DNA from: Ruminococcus sp. UBA3665
Lineage (GTDB): Bacteria; Bacillota; Clostridia; Oscillospirales; Ruminococcaceae
DNA: 13,639 nt
Assembly (NCBI GenBank): GCA_002373165.1
Contig: DFJS01000071.1
Span: 1 to 13,639 of the forward strand
Direction: 5' to 3'
The notes beneath the pieces are model-generated. The model saw only the letters and a list, made by a program, of their open reading frames with translations, was not told the origin of the DNA and made no database searches. Made by a program: the position numbers and the translations under genes. Of this stretch, positions 4,243 through 13,100 are shown piece after piece (the stretch's first letter is position 1; each line of letters opens with the position of its first letter).

Positions 4243-6363
4243 ATGGATATGCTGAAACTCGGACAGCAGGTTGTCAAAAATAAAGTGCTGATTCTGATCA
4301 TCAGCGTACTGCTGATGATTCCGTCAGCCATCGGCTATCTGAATACAAGAGTGAATTACGACTTGCTTTCATATCTGCCGGAAGACATCGAGACCATGAA
4401 AGGGCAGGATATTCTCAAAAAAGAATTCGGCAAAGGCGGTTTTTCGTTCGTGATTCTGGAAGGAATGCCCGATAAGGATGTAGAAAAAGTCAAGGAAAAA
4501 TTAGAAAGTGTCGATCACGTCGCGCAGGTGCTGTGGTACGATTCGCTTGCAGATATTTCCGTACCAAAAGAAGTTCTGCCGGAAAAATATTATGATTTCT
4601 TCAATTCTGATAATTCAACAATGATGATTGTATTTTTCGATGATACAACTTCCGCAGACGGAACACTCGCGGCTGTCGATAAGATGAGAGAAATCACGTC
4701 TGAACAGTGCTTTATCAGCGGCATGTCTGCCGTCACAACAGATATGAAGCATCTGTCAGAAAGCGAAACAATCATGTATGCCGTTGTAGCGGTAATTCTG
4801 ACCTGTCTGGTGCTGGCACTGACAATGGATACATTCCTGATTCCGTTATTCTTCATGCTGAGTATCGGCCTTGCGATTGTATGGAATCTTGGCACAAACT
4901 TCTTTTTCGGACAGATTTCGTTCATGACTCAGGCTCTTGCACTGGTATTGCAGTTAGGTGTCACAATGGACTATTCCATCTTTTTATGGCACAGCTACAA
5001 AGAGCATCAGAAAATTTATCCGGATAAAGACGAAGCAATGGCACATGCAATTTCTGTCACAATCGGTTCAGTTGTCAGCAGTTCGTTCACGACAGTTGCC
5101 GGATTTCTGGCAATGTGCTTCATGAGTTTTACATTAGGCCTCGACTTAGGCATTGTCATGGCAAAAGGCGTAGTATTCGGCGTAGTTGCCTGCGTGACCG
5201 TGCTCCCGGCTATGATTCTGATTTTCGATAAGGCAATTGAGAAAACATCGCATAAAGATTTTATTCCGGAATTTGACAAAGTCTCCGGATTTATCATCAA
5301 GCATTTTGCGCTGTTCCTGACAATCGGCATGATGATTCTGTTCCCGGCTCTGTATGGCTACAAGAATTATGATGTTTATTATAATCTTGACAGCACGATG
5401 CCGGCCTATCTCCAGAGCATGACGGCAAATGCCAAGCTCTCCGAAGAATACGGCATGAACAGCACACATATGCTGCTGGCAAGTTCTTCACTGGATGCAA
5501 AAACCGTCAACAAAATGCTGAATGAAATGAAGCAGGTAGAAGGCGTGGAATTTACACTGGGATTCAATTCCATTGTAGGAACTGCCGTTCCGGATGAAGT
5601 CATTCCGGAAGAAGCAAAGGAAAAGCTTGTCAGCGGTGACTGGCAGCTGATGATGATCGGTTCTGAATATAAAGTCGCTTCTGACGAAGTCAACAAGCAG
5701 GTGGATGAACTCAGTGCCATTGCGGCAAAATATGATGATACTGCTATGCTGATCGGCGAAGCTCCGGCGACAAAAGACCTGATTAATATTACAAATCATG
5801 ATTTTACCGTTGTCAGCGTGCTTTCGATTGCAGTAATTTTCGTCATCATTGCATTGACATTCCGTTCCGTAACGCTGCCCGTGATTCTGGTCGCCGTGAT
5901 TGAACTGGCAATCATGATTAATCTTGGTCTGGCCTATTATCTTGGCGATTCGCTTCCGTTTGTCGCTTCTGTAGTCATCGGAACGATTCAGCTGGGTGCA
6001 ACGGTCGATTATGCAATTCTGATGACAACCAGATATCGTTCCGAACGTCATGCCGGAAAAGAAAAAACCGAAGCTGTCAGCATTGCACTGCGGACATCAA
6101 TCAAATCCGTCATGATTTCAGCAATGGGCTTTTTTGCCGCGACAATCGGCGTATCGTTTGTATCAGAAATCGGCATGATTTCTTCCCTGTGCACACTGTT
6201 ATCCAGAGGCGCGTTAATTTCTATGGTTGTAGTCTTAACTGTTCTGCCGTCTCTGTTCATGCTGCTGGATCACCTGATCTGCAAGACCAGCGTAGGCTTT
6301 ACACCCGAAAATCAAACTAGTTCTAAAACATTCTCGTCTCACGAAAGGAGCGTATTATCATGA
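4243..6363 (+). CDS. MMPL/RND-family transporter
   Basis: A 706-aa integral membrane protein with the two-fold repeated layout of the RND superfamily: TM1 (about 14-34), extracellular domain 1 (about 36-175), TM2-6 (about 178-330), TM7 (about 350-372), extracellular domain 2 (about 378-520), TM8-12 (about 523-690). Both halves carry the MMPL-type Asp-Tyr motif in the TM4/TM10 region: GVTMDYS (D243) and GATVDYA (D589), expected to carry protons. It is thus probably a proton-driven exporter of a lipid, hydrophobic compound or drug; the substrate cannot be read from the sequence. It lies behind a promoter overlapped by a TetR-type operator, and its stop overlaps the next gene by four bases (ATGA), so the two products are probably made together. 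Its ectodomains contain no LxxG heptad arrays; in this system those are all on the partner protein. Start at 4243 or 4249. Confidence 0.92.
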   Translation: MDMLKLGQQVVKNKVLILIISVLLMIPSAIGYLNTRVNYDLLSYLPEDIETMKGQDILKKEFGKGGFSFVILEGMPDKDVEKVKEKLESVDHVAQVLWYDSLADISVPKEVLPEKYYDFFNSDNSTMMIVFFDDTTSADGTLAAVDKMREITSEQCFISGMSAVTTDMKHLSESETIMYAVVAVILTCLVLALTMDTFLIPLFFMLSIGLAIVWNLGTNFFFGQISFMTQALALVLQLGVTMDYSIFLWHSYKEHQKIYPDKDEAMAHAISVTIGSVVSSSFTTVAGFLAMCFMSFTLGLDLGIVMAKGVVFGVVACVTVLPAMILIFDKAIEKTSHKDFIPEFDKVSGFIIKHFALFLTIGMMILFPALYGYKNYDVYYNLDSTMPAYLQSMTANAKLSEEYGMNSTHMLLASSSLDAKTVNKMLNEMKQVEGVEFTLGFNSIVGTAVPDEVIPEEAKEKLVSGDWQLMMIGSEYKVASDEVNKQVDELSAIAAKYDDTAMLIGEAPATKDLINITNHDFTVVSVLSIAVIFVIIALTFRSVTLPVILVAVIELAIMINLGLAYYLGDSLPFVASVVIGTIQLGATVDYAILMTTRYRSERHAGKEKTEAVSIALRTSIKSVMISAMGFFAATIGVSFVSEIGMISSLCTLLSRGALISMVVVLTVLPSLFMLLDHLICKTSVGFTPENQTSSKTFSSHERSVLS

Positions 6364-9300
6364 AAACTTATCAGAAAGTTGTTTCCTGCATTCTTGCAGT
6401 TGCAGTCTCGGCAGGTGCTACCGGATTCTATGCTTATAATCAGAAGAAAAACACGGCTGTGATTAATACTTCTGCCGTTGAGACAGAAACTGCCGTTCAG
6501 GATACTGCATCCGCTGCCAGAATTGCCGCCGACGGCAATGCCTTCAAAGATGAAACTGTTTATGTACTCTGCAATAATAATTCCAACATCCGGGATATTG
6601 TTGTCAGCGACTGGCTGAAAAATCCGGAAGCACTCAGCGATCTGGCTGATTTTTCCAATCTTTCTGATATTACCAACGTCAAAGGGGATGAATCCTATTC
6701 CGGCAGCGGCGATATGACATGGGCGGCCGGCGGCAGTGATATTTATTATAAAGGCCATTCTTCTGACGAACTGCCTGTTGCAGTCAGAATGACTTATACA
6801 CTCGACGGCAAGGAATATCAGAATCCGGATGACATCAAAGGCAAAAGCGGTCATCTGGTTATCAAATGGGAGTATACCAATCATCAGAAAATCACAAAGA
6901 AGGTAAACGAAAAAAATGTAGCAGTATATGTTCCTTTCATGGCCGCAAGTACGGCAATTCTGGATAACGAAATCTTCCAGAATGTAGAAGTTACCAACGG
7001 CAAAGTGATTTCTGACGGCGAAAAACTCATCATTGTCGGCATGGCATTTCCGGGTCTGGCTGAAAGCCTCGGCACAAATGATATGGAAGATATCAGTATT
7101 GAGATTCCGGAAAGCTTTACAGTCGAAGCCGATGTCAATCATTTCTCGATGAATGAATCCGTTACCGTTGTTTCCAACCAGATTTTCAGTGATTTAGACC
7201 TGAATGAGACGAATTCCCTTGATGAAATCAAAGAAAAAATCGATGATCTCAATCAAGCCGCCAATGATCTCTGTGACGGCACTACGAAATTATATGACGG
7301 TATCAAAGCCTTGTCAGACGGTACCGGCGATCTGACTTCCGGAGTAGACCAGCTTCTGGACGGTGCCAACGCACTCAGCAGCGGCGCAAATCAGCTGAAC
7401 GACGGCGCGGCAAAACTGGCTGACGGTTCCAAGACCGTTGCCGATGGTGCCGGCACGCTCTCCGACGGTCTGGCCAGTGCCAAAGAAGGTTCTGCTTCTC
7501 TGAAAAACGGAGCTTCGCAGGTAAGCGCAGGAACAAAAACACTGAAAGACGGCATCGCTTCTGCCGGAGACGGCGCAAAACAGCTCGCTGACGGCATCAC
7601 ACAGGCCGCTGACGGCTCCGATCAGCTGACAGATGGTTTTGCACAGGTTCTGCCGGGTGCAGAAGCTCTCCGGGATGGTCTGACTTCCGCAAAAGAAGGA
7701 GCAGCTCCTCTGATAGACGGCATCGCACAGGTCAAAGAAGGTTCTGACAGTCTTACTGCCGGATATGCTCAGGTAATTCCGGGTGCGGAAGCATTGCATT
7801 CCGGCATCGGCTCGGCAAAATCCGGCGCGGAAACGCTTGCCGGAGGCATTGCACAGATCAAGAACGGTTCCGATCAGCTGACAGATGGTTTTGCACAGGT
7901 TCTGCCGGGAACAGAGGCTTTGAAATCCGGTATTGGTTCGGCAAAATCCGGCGCGGAAACGCTCGCCGGAGGCATTGCACAGGTCAAAGAAGGTTCTGAC
8001 AGTCTTACTGCCGGATATGCTCAGGTTCTTCCGGGTGCAGAAGCATTGAAATCCGGTATTGATTCCGCAAAATCCGGCGCGGATGCGCTTGCAGACGGCA
8101 TTTCCAAAGCCGCTGACGGCTCTCAGGCTCTGAAAGACGGCTTTACACAGGTAACTGACGGCATGACGGCTCTGAATACAGGCGCAGAAAGCCTCACCCA
8201 AGGCACGGATGCTCTTGCTCAGGGCGGCGAACAGCTTAAATCCGGTTCTTCTGAACTGGCATCCGGCGCAGATGCATTAAGTTCCGGTACAGAACAGATT
8301 TATCATTCTGCCGGCAGTCTTTCCGAAGGCATCAGCGCAGCGAAATCCGGCGCAGATGCACTCAGTGCAGGCATTGACTCCGCAAAATCCGGCGCAGATG
8401 CGCTGAATGAAGGTTCACAGAGCATTTCCGGCGGACTCGGTCAGGTTGCAGAAGGCCTTGATACAGCAAGTGCTTCTCTGGATACGACAATTGCCGCCAA
8501 TGAACAGGTGCTTGCCGCATTGCAGGCCGCTTATGCTTCCGCGCCTTCGGAAGAGCTGGCTGTGGCAATCGGCACGCTGGAACAGACAATTGCCGGTCAG
8601 AAACAGGTTGCCGCTTCTATGAAAGAGGGCGGCGCACTCAAAGACGGCGTAACAGCTTTGCAGTCGGGGGCTGAAAATCTGAATACAGGACTCGGCAGTC
8701 TTTCTGATGGACTCACTCAGGTGCAGAATGGTGCTGCATCTTTACAGGATGGTCTTCTCCAGGCTGACGAAGGCGGAAAAGCTCTGACAGCCGGCACAGG
8801 ACAGTTATATCAGTCTTCCAAAGATCTGGCAGAAGGTGCACGGCAAGTTTCTTCCGGCGCGGAAGCTCTCAGCGATGGCATTACTTCTCTGACATCCGGC
8901 AGCGGTCAGCTGATCGGCGGTTTGAATTCGCTTTCTGCCGGAATTGCACAGCTTTCCGCCGGCGCATCGGATTTGAATTCCGGACTTGGCGAACTCAAAA
9001 CAGGCTCTGTCACACTGACAGACGGCATGACTGCGCTTTCTGAAGGCGGCGCGACACTGTACGGCGGTCTGACACAGCTTTCTGATGGAAATCAGGCTCT
9101 GCATGACGGACTGACACAGTTGCAGACAGGTTCTGTATCGCTGACAGACGGCATGGCACAGCTGGAAATCGGCAGCGGCGATCTGTATAACGGCATATTA
9201 CAGCTTTCCGAAGGAAACAGCGCACTCAACGGCGGCCTGATTCAGCTGAATGACGGCGCATTTGCCCTGACAGACGGCATGACACAGCTGGATGCCGGAA

Positions 9301-10016
9301 GCAGTACACTGTACGGCGGCCTGATTCAGCTCCGGGACGGCAATTCTGCTCTGAACGGCGGTCTGATTCAGCTCAATGAAGGTGCCGGCGTTCTGGCAGA
9401 CGGTATGATTCAGCTTTCTGACGGCAGTACGGCTTTGTATGACGGAATCAGCAGACTTTCTGACGGAAACAGCGCACTGCATGACGGACTCGGTCAGCTG
9501 AAAACAGGTTCCGGCGCACTGACAGGCGGTATGAATCAGCTTGTTTCCGGCAGCGGCGATCTGTATAACGGCATATTGCAGCTGGCAGAAGGTGCAGGTG
9601 CGCTCGATGATGGTCTTGGGCAGCTGGCATCCGGCGGAAAACAGCTTGCAGAAGGTACTAAAACTCTGCAATCCGGCGCAGTACAGCTCAGTGACGGTGC
9701 GAAGGCTCTGGCCGACGGCGGAACAGAACTCGCCGGAGGTGTGAAAAAGCTCGCCGATGGCAGTGCCGCTCTGGTGGACGGCGTAAAACAGCTGAAAGAC
9801 GGCGCAGGCGAACTCGATGACGGTATGCATCAGTTCAAGAGCGAAGGCACTGACAAAATTGTAGATCTGTATCAGAATCAGGTGGACGATCTGGTACAGC
9901 GTCTGAAAGCTGTCAGCGATGCCTCGAAAGATTATAAATCTTATTCCGGCATTGCAGACGGAATGGACGGCAGTGTAAAGTTTGTGTATACATTTGACGG
10001 CACAAGCGAATCATAA
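6360..10016 (+). CDS. Membrane-anchored LxxG heptad-repeat protein, transporter partner
   Basis: A 1218-aa surface protein. It has an N-terminal signal anchor (about residues 5-26), a predicted beta-rich domain (about 50-270, including VVSDWLKN and ITNVKGDE), then an array of xxxLxxG heptads from G307 to G1155, and a short C-terminal tail without a membrane segment. The heptads are the kind found in YhgE/Pip-type proteins (the TIGR 'X-X-X-Leu-X-X-Gly' repeats), but the C-terminal membrane helices of YhgE are absent. The array is in unbroken register from 307 to 699 and from 763 to 1155, exactly 56 heptads each, around a glycine-poor helical segment with Pro729 at its centre. Within each arm lie blocks of 42-residue repeats. 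AAAGGAG at 6344-6350 supports the start, which overlaps the transporter stop by four bases. The likely role is an extracellular stalk or adaptor for the MMPL transporter; this is inferred from the operon. Confidence 0.85.
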   Translation: MKTYQKVVSCILAVAVSAGATGFYAYNQKKNTAVINTSAVETETAVQDTASAARIAADGNAFKDETVYVLCNNNSNIRDIVVSDWLKNPEALSDLADFSNLSDITNVKGDESYSGSGDMTWAAGGSDIYYKGHSSDELPVAVRMTYTLDGKEYQNPDDIKGKSGHLVIKWEYTNHQKITKKVNEKNVAVYVPFMAASTAILDNEIFQNVEVTNGKVISDGEKLIIVGMAFPGLAESLGTNDMEDISIEIPESFTVEADVNHFSMNESVTVVSNQIFSDLDLNETNSLDEIKEKIDDLNQAANDLCDGTTKLYDGIKALSDGTGDLTSGVDQLLDGANALSSGANQLNDGAAKLADGSKTVADGAGTLSDGLASAKEGSASLKNGASQVSAGTKTLKDGIASAGDGAKQLADGITQAADGSDQLTDGFAQVLPGAEALRDGLTSAKEGAAPLIDGIAQVKEGSDSLTAGYAQVIPGAEALHSGIGSAKSGAETLAGGIAQIKNGSDQLTDGFAQVLPGTEALKSGIGSAKSGAETLAGGIAQVKEGSDSLTAGYAQVLPGAEALKSGIDSAKSGADALADGISKAADGSQALKDGFTQVTDGMTALNTGAESLTQGTDALAQGGEQLKSGSSELASGADALSSGTEQIYHSAGSLSEGISAAKSGADALSAGIDSAKSGADALNEGSQSISGGLGQVAEGLDTASASLDTTIAANEQVLAALQAAYASAPSEELAVAIGTLEQTIAGQKQVAASMKEGGALKDGVTALQSGAENLNTGLGSLSDGLTQVQNGAASLQDGLLQADEGGKALTAGTGQLYQSSKDLAEGARQVSSGAEALSDGITSLTSGSGQLIGGLNSLSAGIAQLSAGASDLNSGLGELKTGSVTLTDGMTALSEGGATLYGGLTQLSDGNQALHDGLTQLQTGSVSLTDGMAQLEIGSGDLYNGILQLSEGNSALNGGLIQLNDGAFALTDGMTQLDAGSSTLYGGLIQLRDGNSALNGGLIQLNEGAGVLADGMIQLSDGSTALYDGISRLSDGNSALHDGLGQLKTGSGALTGGMNQLVSGSGDLYNGILQLAEGAGALDDGLGQLASGGKQLAEGTKTLQSGAVQLSDGAKALADGGTELAGGVKKLADGSAALVDGVKQLKDGAGELDDGMHQFKSEGTDKIVDLYQNQVDDLVQRLKAVSDASKDYKSYSGIADGMDGSVKFVYTFDGTSES
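7614..8117 (+). repeat. Four tandem 126-bp repeats coding for 42-residue units
   Basis: Residues 419-586 of the heptad protein consist of four 42-residue units, each starting GSD and containing LTxGxAQVxPGxEAL. Units 1 and 3, and units 2 and 4, are most alike: long DNA stretches starting at 7620 and 7872, and at 7731 and 7983, are nearly identical at an offset of 252 bp. This points to a duplication of a two-unit block. Confidence 0.9.
9003..9632 (+). repeat. Five diverged 126-bp repeats coding for 42-residue units
   Basis: Residues 882-1091 of the heptad protein form five 42-residue units of the pattern G-x-x-x-L-T-D-G-M-x-Q-L followed by LYxGLxQLxDGNxALxxGLxQL. They share the six-heptad period of the block at 7614-8117 but differ from it in sequence, and are more diverged among themselves at the DNA level. 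Confidence 0.88.
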
Positions 10017-10052
10017 TTGAAAACCTCAATCTTCTCATCTTTCCATAGCAAA

Positions 10053-10090
10053 GGGGCGTTTCCGCGGAATGGCGGAGACGCTCCGCTTTT
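10053..10090 (+). terminator. Terminator of the transporter operon
   Basis: A 13-bp stem with two G-U pairs (10053-10065 with 10072-10084) closes on the 6-base loop GGAATG and is followed, after GC, by a short TTTT run. It lies 37 bases after the stop of the heptad protein gene. The T-run is weak but the stem is strong. Confidence 0.7.
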
Positions 10091-10100
10091 GTTCCGTGAC

Positions 10101-10135
10101 GAAAACAGAGCACATTCCGTTTCCGGATTGTGCTC
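10101..10135 (-). terminator. Terminator of the dockerin enzyme gene
   Basis: On the minus strand GAGCACA and TGTGCTC flank an inner TCCG-GAAA-CGGA hairpin with one internal mismatch (10135-10108), followed by TGTTTTC (10107-10101). It lies about 40 bases after the stop at 10175. Together with the hairpin at 10053-10090 it fills most of the 158-bp gap between the convergent genes. Confidence 0.65.
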
Positions 10136-10174
10136 CTGCTTTCTGTATTTGATTGGAGAAAGGAATCGTTTTAA

Positions 10175-13100
10175 TTAATTATGAATCGGAAAATCAGATG
10201 TATGAATCAGTCCGACAATGGCTTTCAGAATATTCAGGGAATCGGTAGAATCCGGAGTGCCGTTTTCATCCACATCGGCATTGAGGAATCCCTGTTCGGA
10301 AAGCAGGTCTTTTCCCAGAACGGCCTTGTTGAGCGTGATGACATCCAGGATGTTGACCGTTCCGTCACAATTGGCATCGCCGTAACGGATTTCCGGAGTT
10401 TGAGTTTCAGTTTCAGTCTCTGGCTGTGTTTCCGTTTCAGGTTCGGCGGCCTGTGCCGTCAGAAAGACGGTATAATTCACACAGTAGGATGCCTGACCGT
10501 TTGCGCCGAGTGTGACGGTATCGCCGGAAGCAAAGTTTTTCTGATAGATCACAAATGTGACATCGTTGGAAGAAACAGCTGTCAGATCGGTTTTTGTCCA
10601 GTCAGTGAGGAATTCCGGCGTTTGTTCGGTACGGGCATCTACAGCGGCATAGACAGTGATATCAGAAGCGGCCGTGAACGTTCCGGCAGTGCCGGTCAGA
10701 TAGTTTTTGGAATCGCAGGCGGTCAGAATCTGTTCCGCGCCGAGTACCTGTTCGGGGAGTTCCGTAAAAGTAAATTCTCTGTCGCCGAATACCGGAGAAC
10801 CAACAGCAAGATTTTCAGCTGTTTTCCAGTCAGAAGCGTTTTCGGCATCCTGTACGGTCAGATTGCTGAAATAAGTTCCGCTGACCGGAAGCAGATCTGT
10901 TCCGAACGTCAGCCAGTTCAGATTAACCAGATAGCCTTCTCCTCCGGTAAAGCGCAGATATAAATTATGCTTTCCTGTGATTTCCGGGATATTGCAGGAA
11001 GCATCTGACCAGTCTGTCCAGTTTCCCGCGCCGGAATAGGAAAGTGTTCCGACCGGAGAACCGTTCATGTTATCCAGATACAGTTCCAGAACGGCCGCAT
11101 TTCCTGCAAGACGGGCTGTAAAGCTCTTTGCGCCGCCGGAGAAATCTACATTTTTGAACAGAATATAATCTCCGTTTTCCACATAGGCAACCTGTTCGCC
11201 GCCGTCAGTATCGGAGCATTCCTGTGTCCGGATGCCCTCCTGTGCATCAAAATCTTCTGCTTCGATTCTGGAAAAAGCATCGATGGTTTTTACATTGCCG
11301 TTGAACTGCACATCATCTCCGGCCAGTTCGTTCAGATATAATTCCAGATTGGTATAATCATCAGCGGAAAGGCTGACAATCGAACCGTCAGAAGCATCGT
11401 TCGGGTTGAGTCCGTGGAGAGTTTCCCATTCATCAGGCATACCGTCTCCGTCGGAATCGGCTTTGGCCGTGCCGCCTTTGAAATTCGCGCTGGTCGGATA
11501 GCCGCCGACATCGTTCTGACTGTCGATGATGCCTTTCAGGCCGTCTTTGCTTCCGGTATAGGTATAAGAACCGGAAACGACTTCTTTCAGATAACGGGAA
11601 TCCAGATAGTCATAGCCCTGCGCGTTGGCACCTGCGCCGGATGCCGTATCTGTAACGGATTGATAAGCATTTTCGGCAGTTTCCAGATTGATATAATTCG
11701 GGAAGAAGGCGGAATTGCTTCTGACATCGCTGTCAGTTGCATTTTTCTGACCGGACTTGGCTTTTCCGGCCGCCCAGGCATCGTCTGTGGATTTGAGAAT
11801 ATAGCCGCCTTTGGAATCGGTCATGACATTTCCGGAAACATACATTTTCTGCATATCGCTGGTACCGAGTTCGTTTCCGTCGATGGAGACAACATGCAGG
11901 GCTGTATTGGAAACTGCGCCGGCCTTGTAGTAATTATTGACGAAATTCAGCCTGTGAACGCCGCCGTCAGTTGTACGGTCGCGCCAGTTGTAGACAACGT
12001 TGTTGGAGATATCCAGCTGTCCGCCGTAGGTCACGCCATCCTGTTCCATGCCGCCTGCCATTGACCAGTTGCGGCCGGTATTGTTGACCAGCAGATTATG
12101 ATGGAATGAACCCGTATAGCCGCTGATTGACCCTGCAAACGCATGGCATTCGGTTTTAGTTCTGTCATTTGCATCGTAATGAATTGAATTATTCAGAGCT
12201 TCTGCGATAATATTCCACTGGAATGTGATGTTTGCCGCACTTCTGGAAGAAAAGCCTTCGTCAGTTGACCACGAGATGGAACAATGGTCAATAATGCAGT
12301 GATTGCAGCTCGACATGCCCATGCCGTCAGAAACTTCGTTTACACCCGTGAGATTTCTGTCGCCGGGGCGGACATGAATATCCCGGATGATGACATCGTT
12401 ACAGCCAATCATGCCGAAGCCCCATTGTGTAATGGTAATGCCGTCTCCGGGTGCAGTCTGTCCGGCAATATAGACATCGCCGCCTTCTTCCGGAATCGTC
12501 ATTTTGCTTTTCAGCGCGATAATGCCGCCGACATCGAATACAATTGTTCTTGTGCCTGTCAGCGTTTCCACGCCGTAACGGAGAGAGCCCTCGCCGGAAT
12601 CGTTCAGGTTAGTAACGTGATATACATAGCCGCCCCGGCCGCCTCTGGCAAATCGGCCGTAACCTTCGGCGGAAGGAAAGGCAAGCCGTGCAGTCTGGAA
12701 GCTGTAGACTGCGCCGGGTGTGATGCTGCCGTCCTTGTTGACTTCATCCACTCTCCAGTAATACACGGGCACGGAAGAATAAGAATCATCCAGAGCAAAT
12801 TTGCTTTCTTTCAGATTGCCCTTGAATTCCGGCGAATTTGTATCGGCTTTCTGCACGGCAGAAAAATCCGTGCCGATATAAATATTATGACTTGCGGCAT
12901 TTTTTCCGGCAGTCCAGGAAAGACCCTGTTCTTTCTGGAAATGCTTTTCCTGATCGGCAGGGAAAATTCTGCTGATGGAATTTACCGGGTCTGCGCCGTC
13001 AATTTCAAAGCCGTTCAGCCACGGCGTGTTGAGTGTGCCGTTTCCTTCGGCGATGATTTCCACAGTGGCAGAAGTGCCGCTGAATGTTCCGTAAGCAGTT

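Noticed and set aside
7614..8117. Direct repeats as a CRISPR array
   Set aside because: The repeats are continuous coding sequence in a fixed heptad frame, with no unique spacers and no cas genes.
7314..8201. Long minus-strand frame of 295 codons opposite the heptad repeats, and similar ones at 8805-9104 and 9198-9830
   Set aside because: They mirror the repetitive, Gly/Ala/Asp-rich plus-strand codons, have Cys/Phe/Arg-rich low-complexity products, and lack ribosome binding sites.
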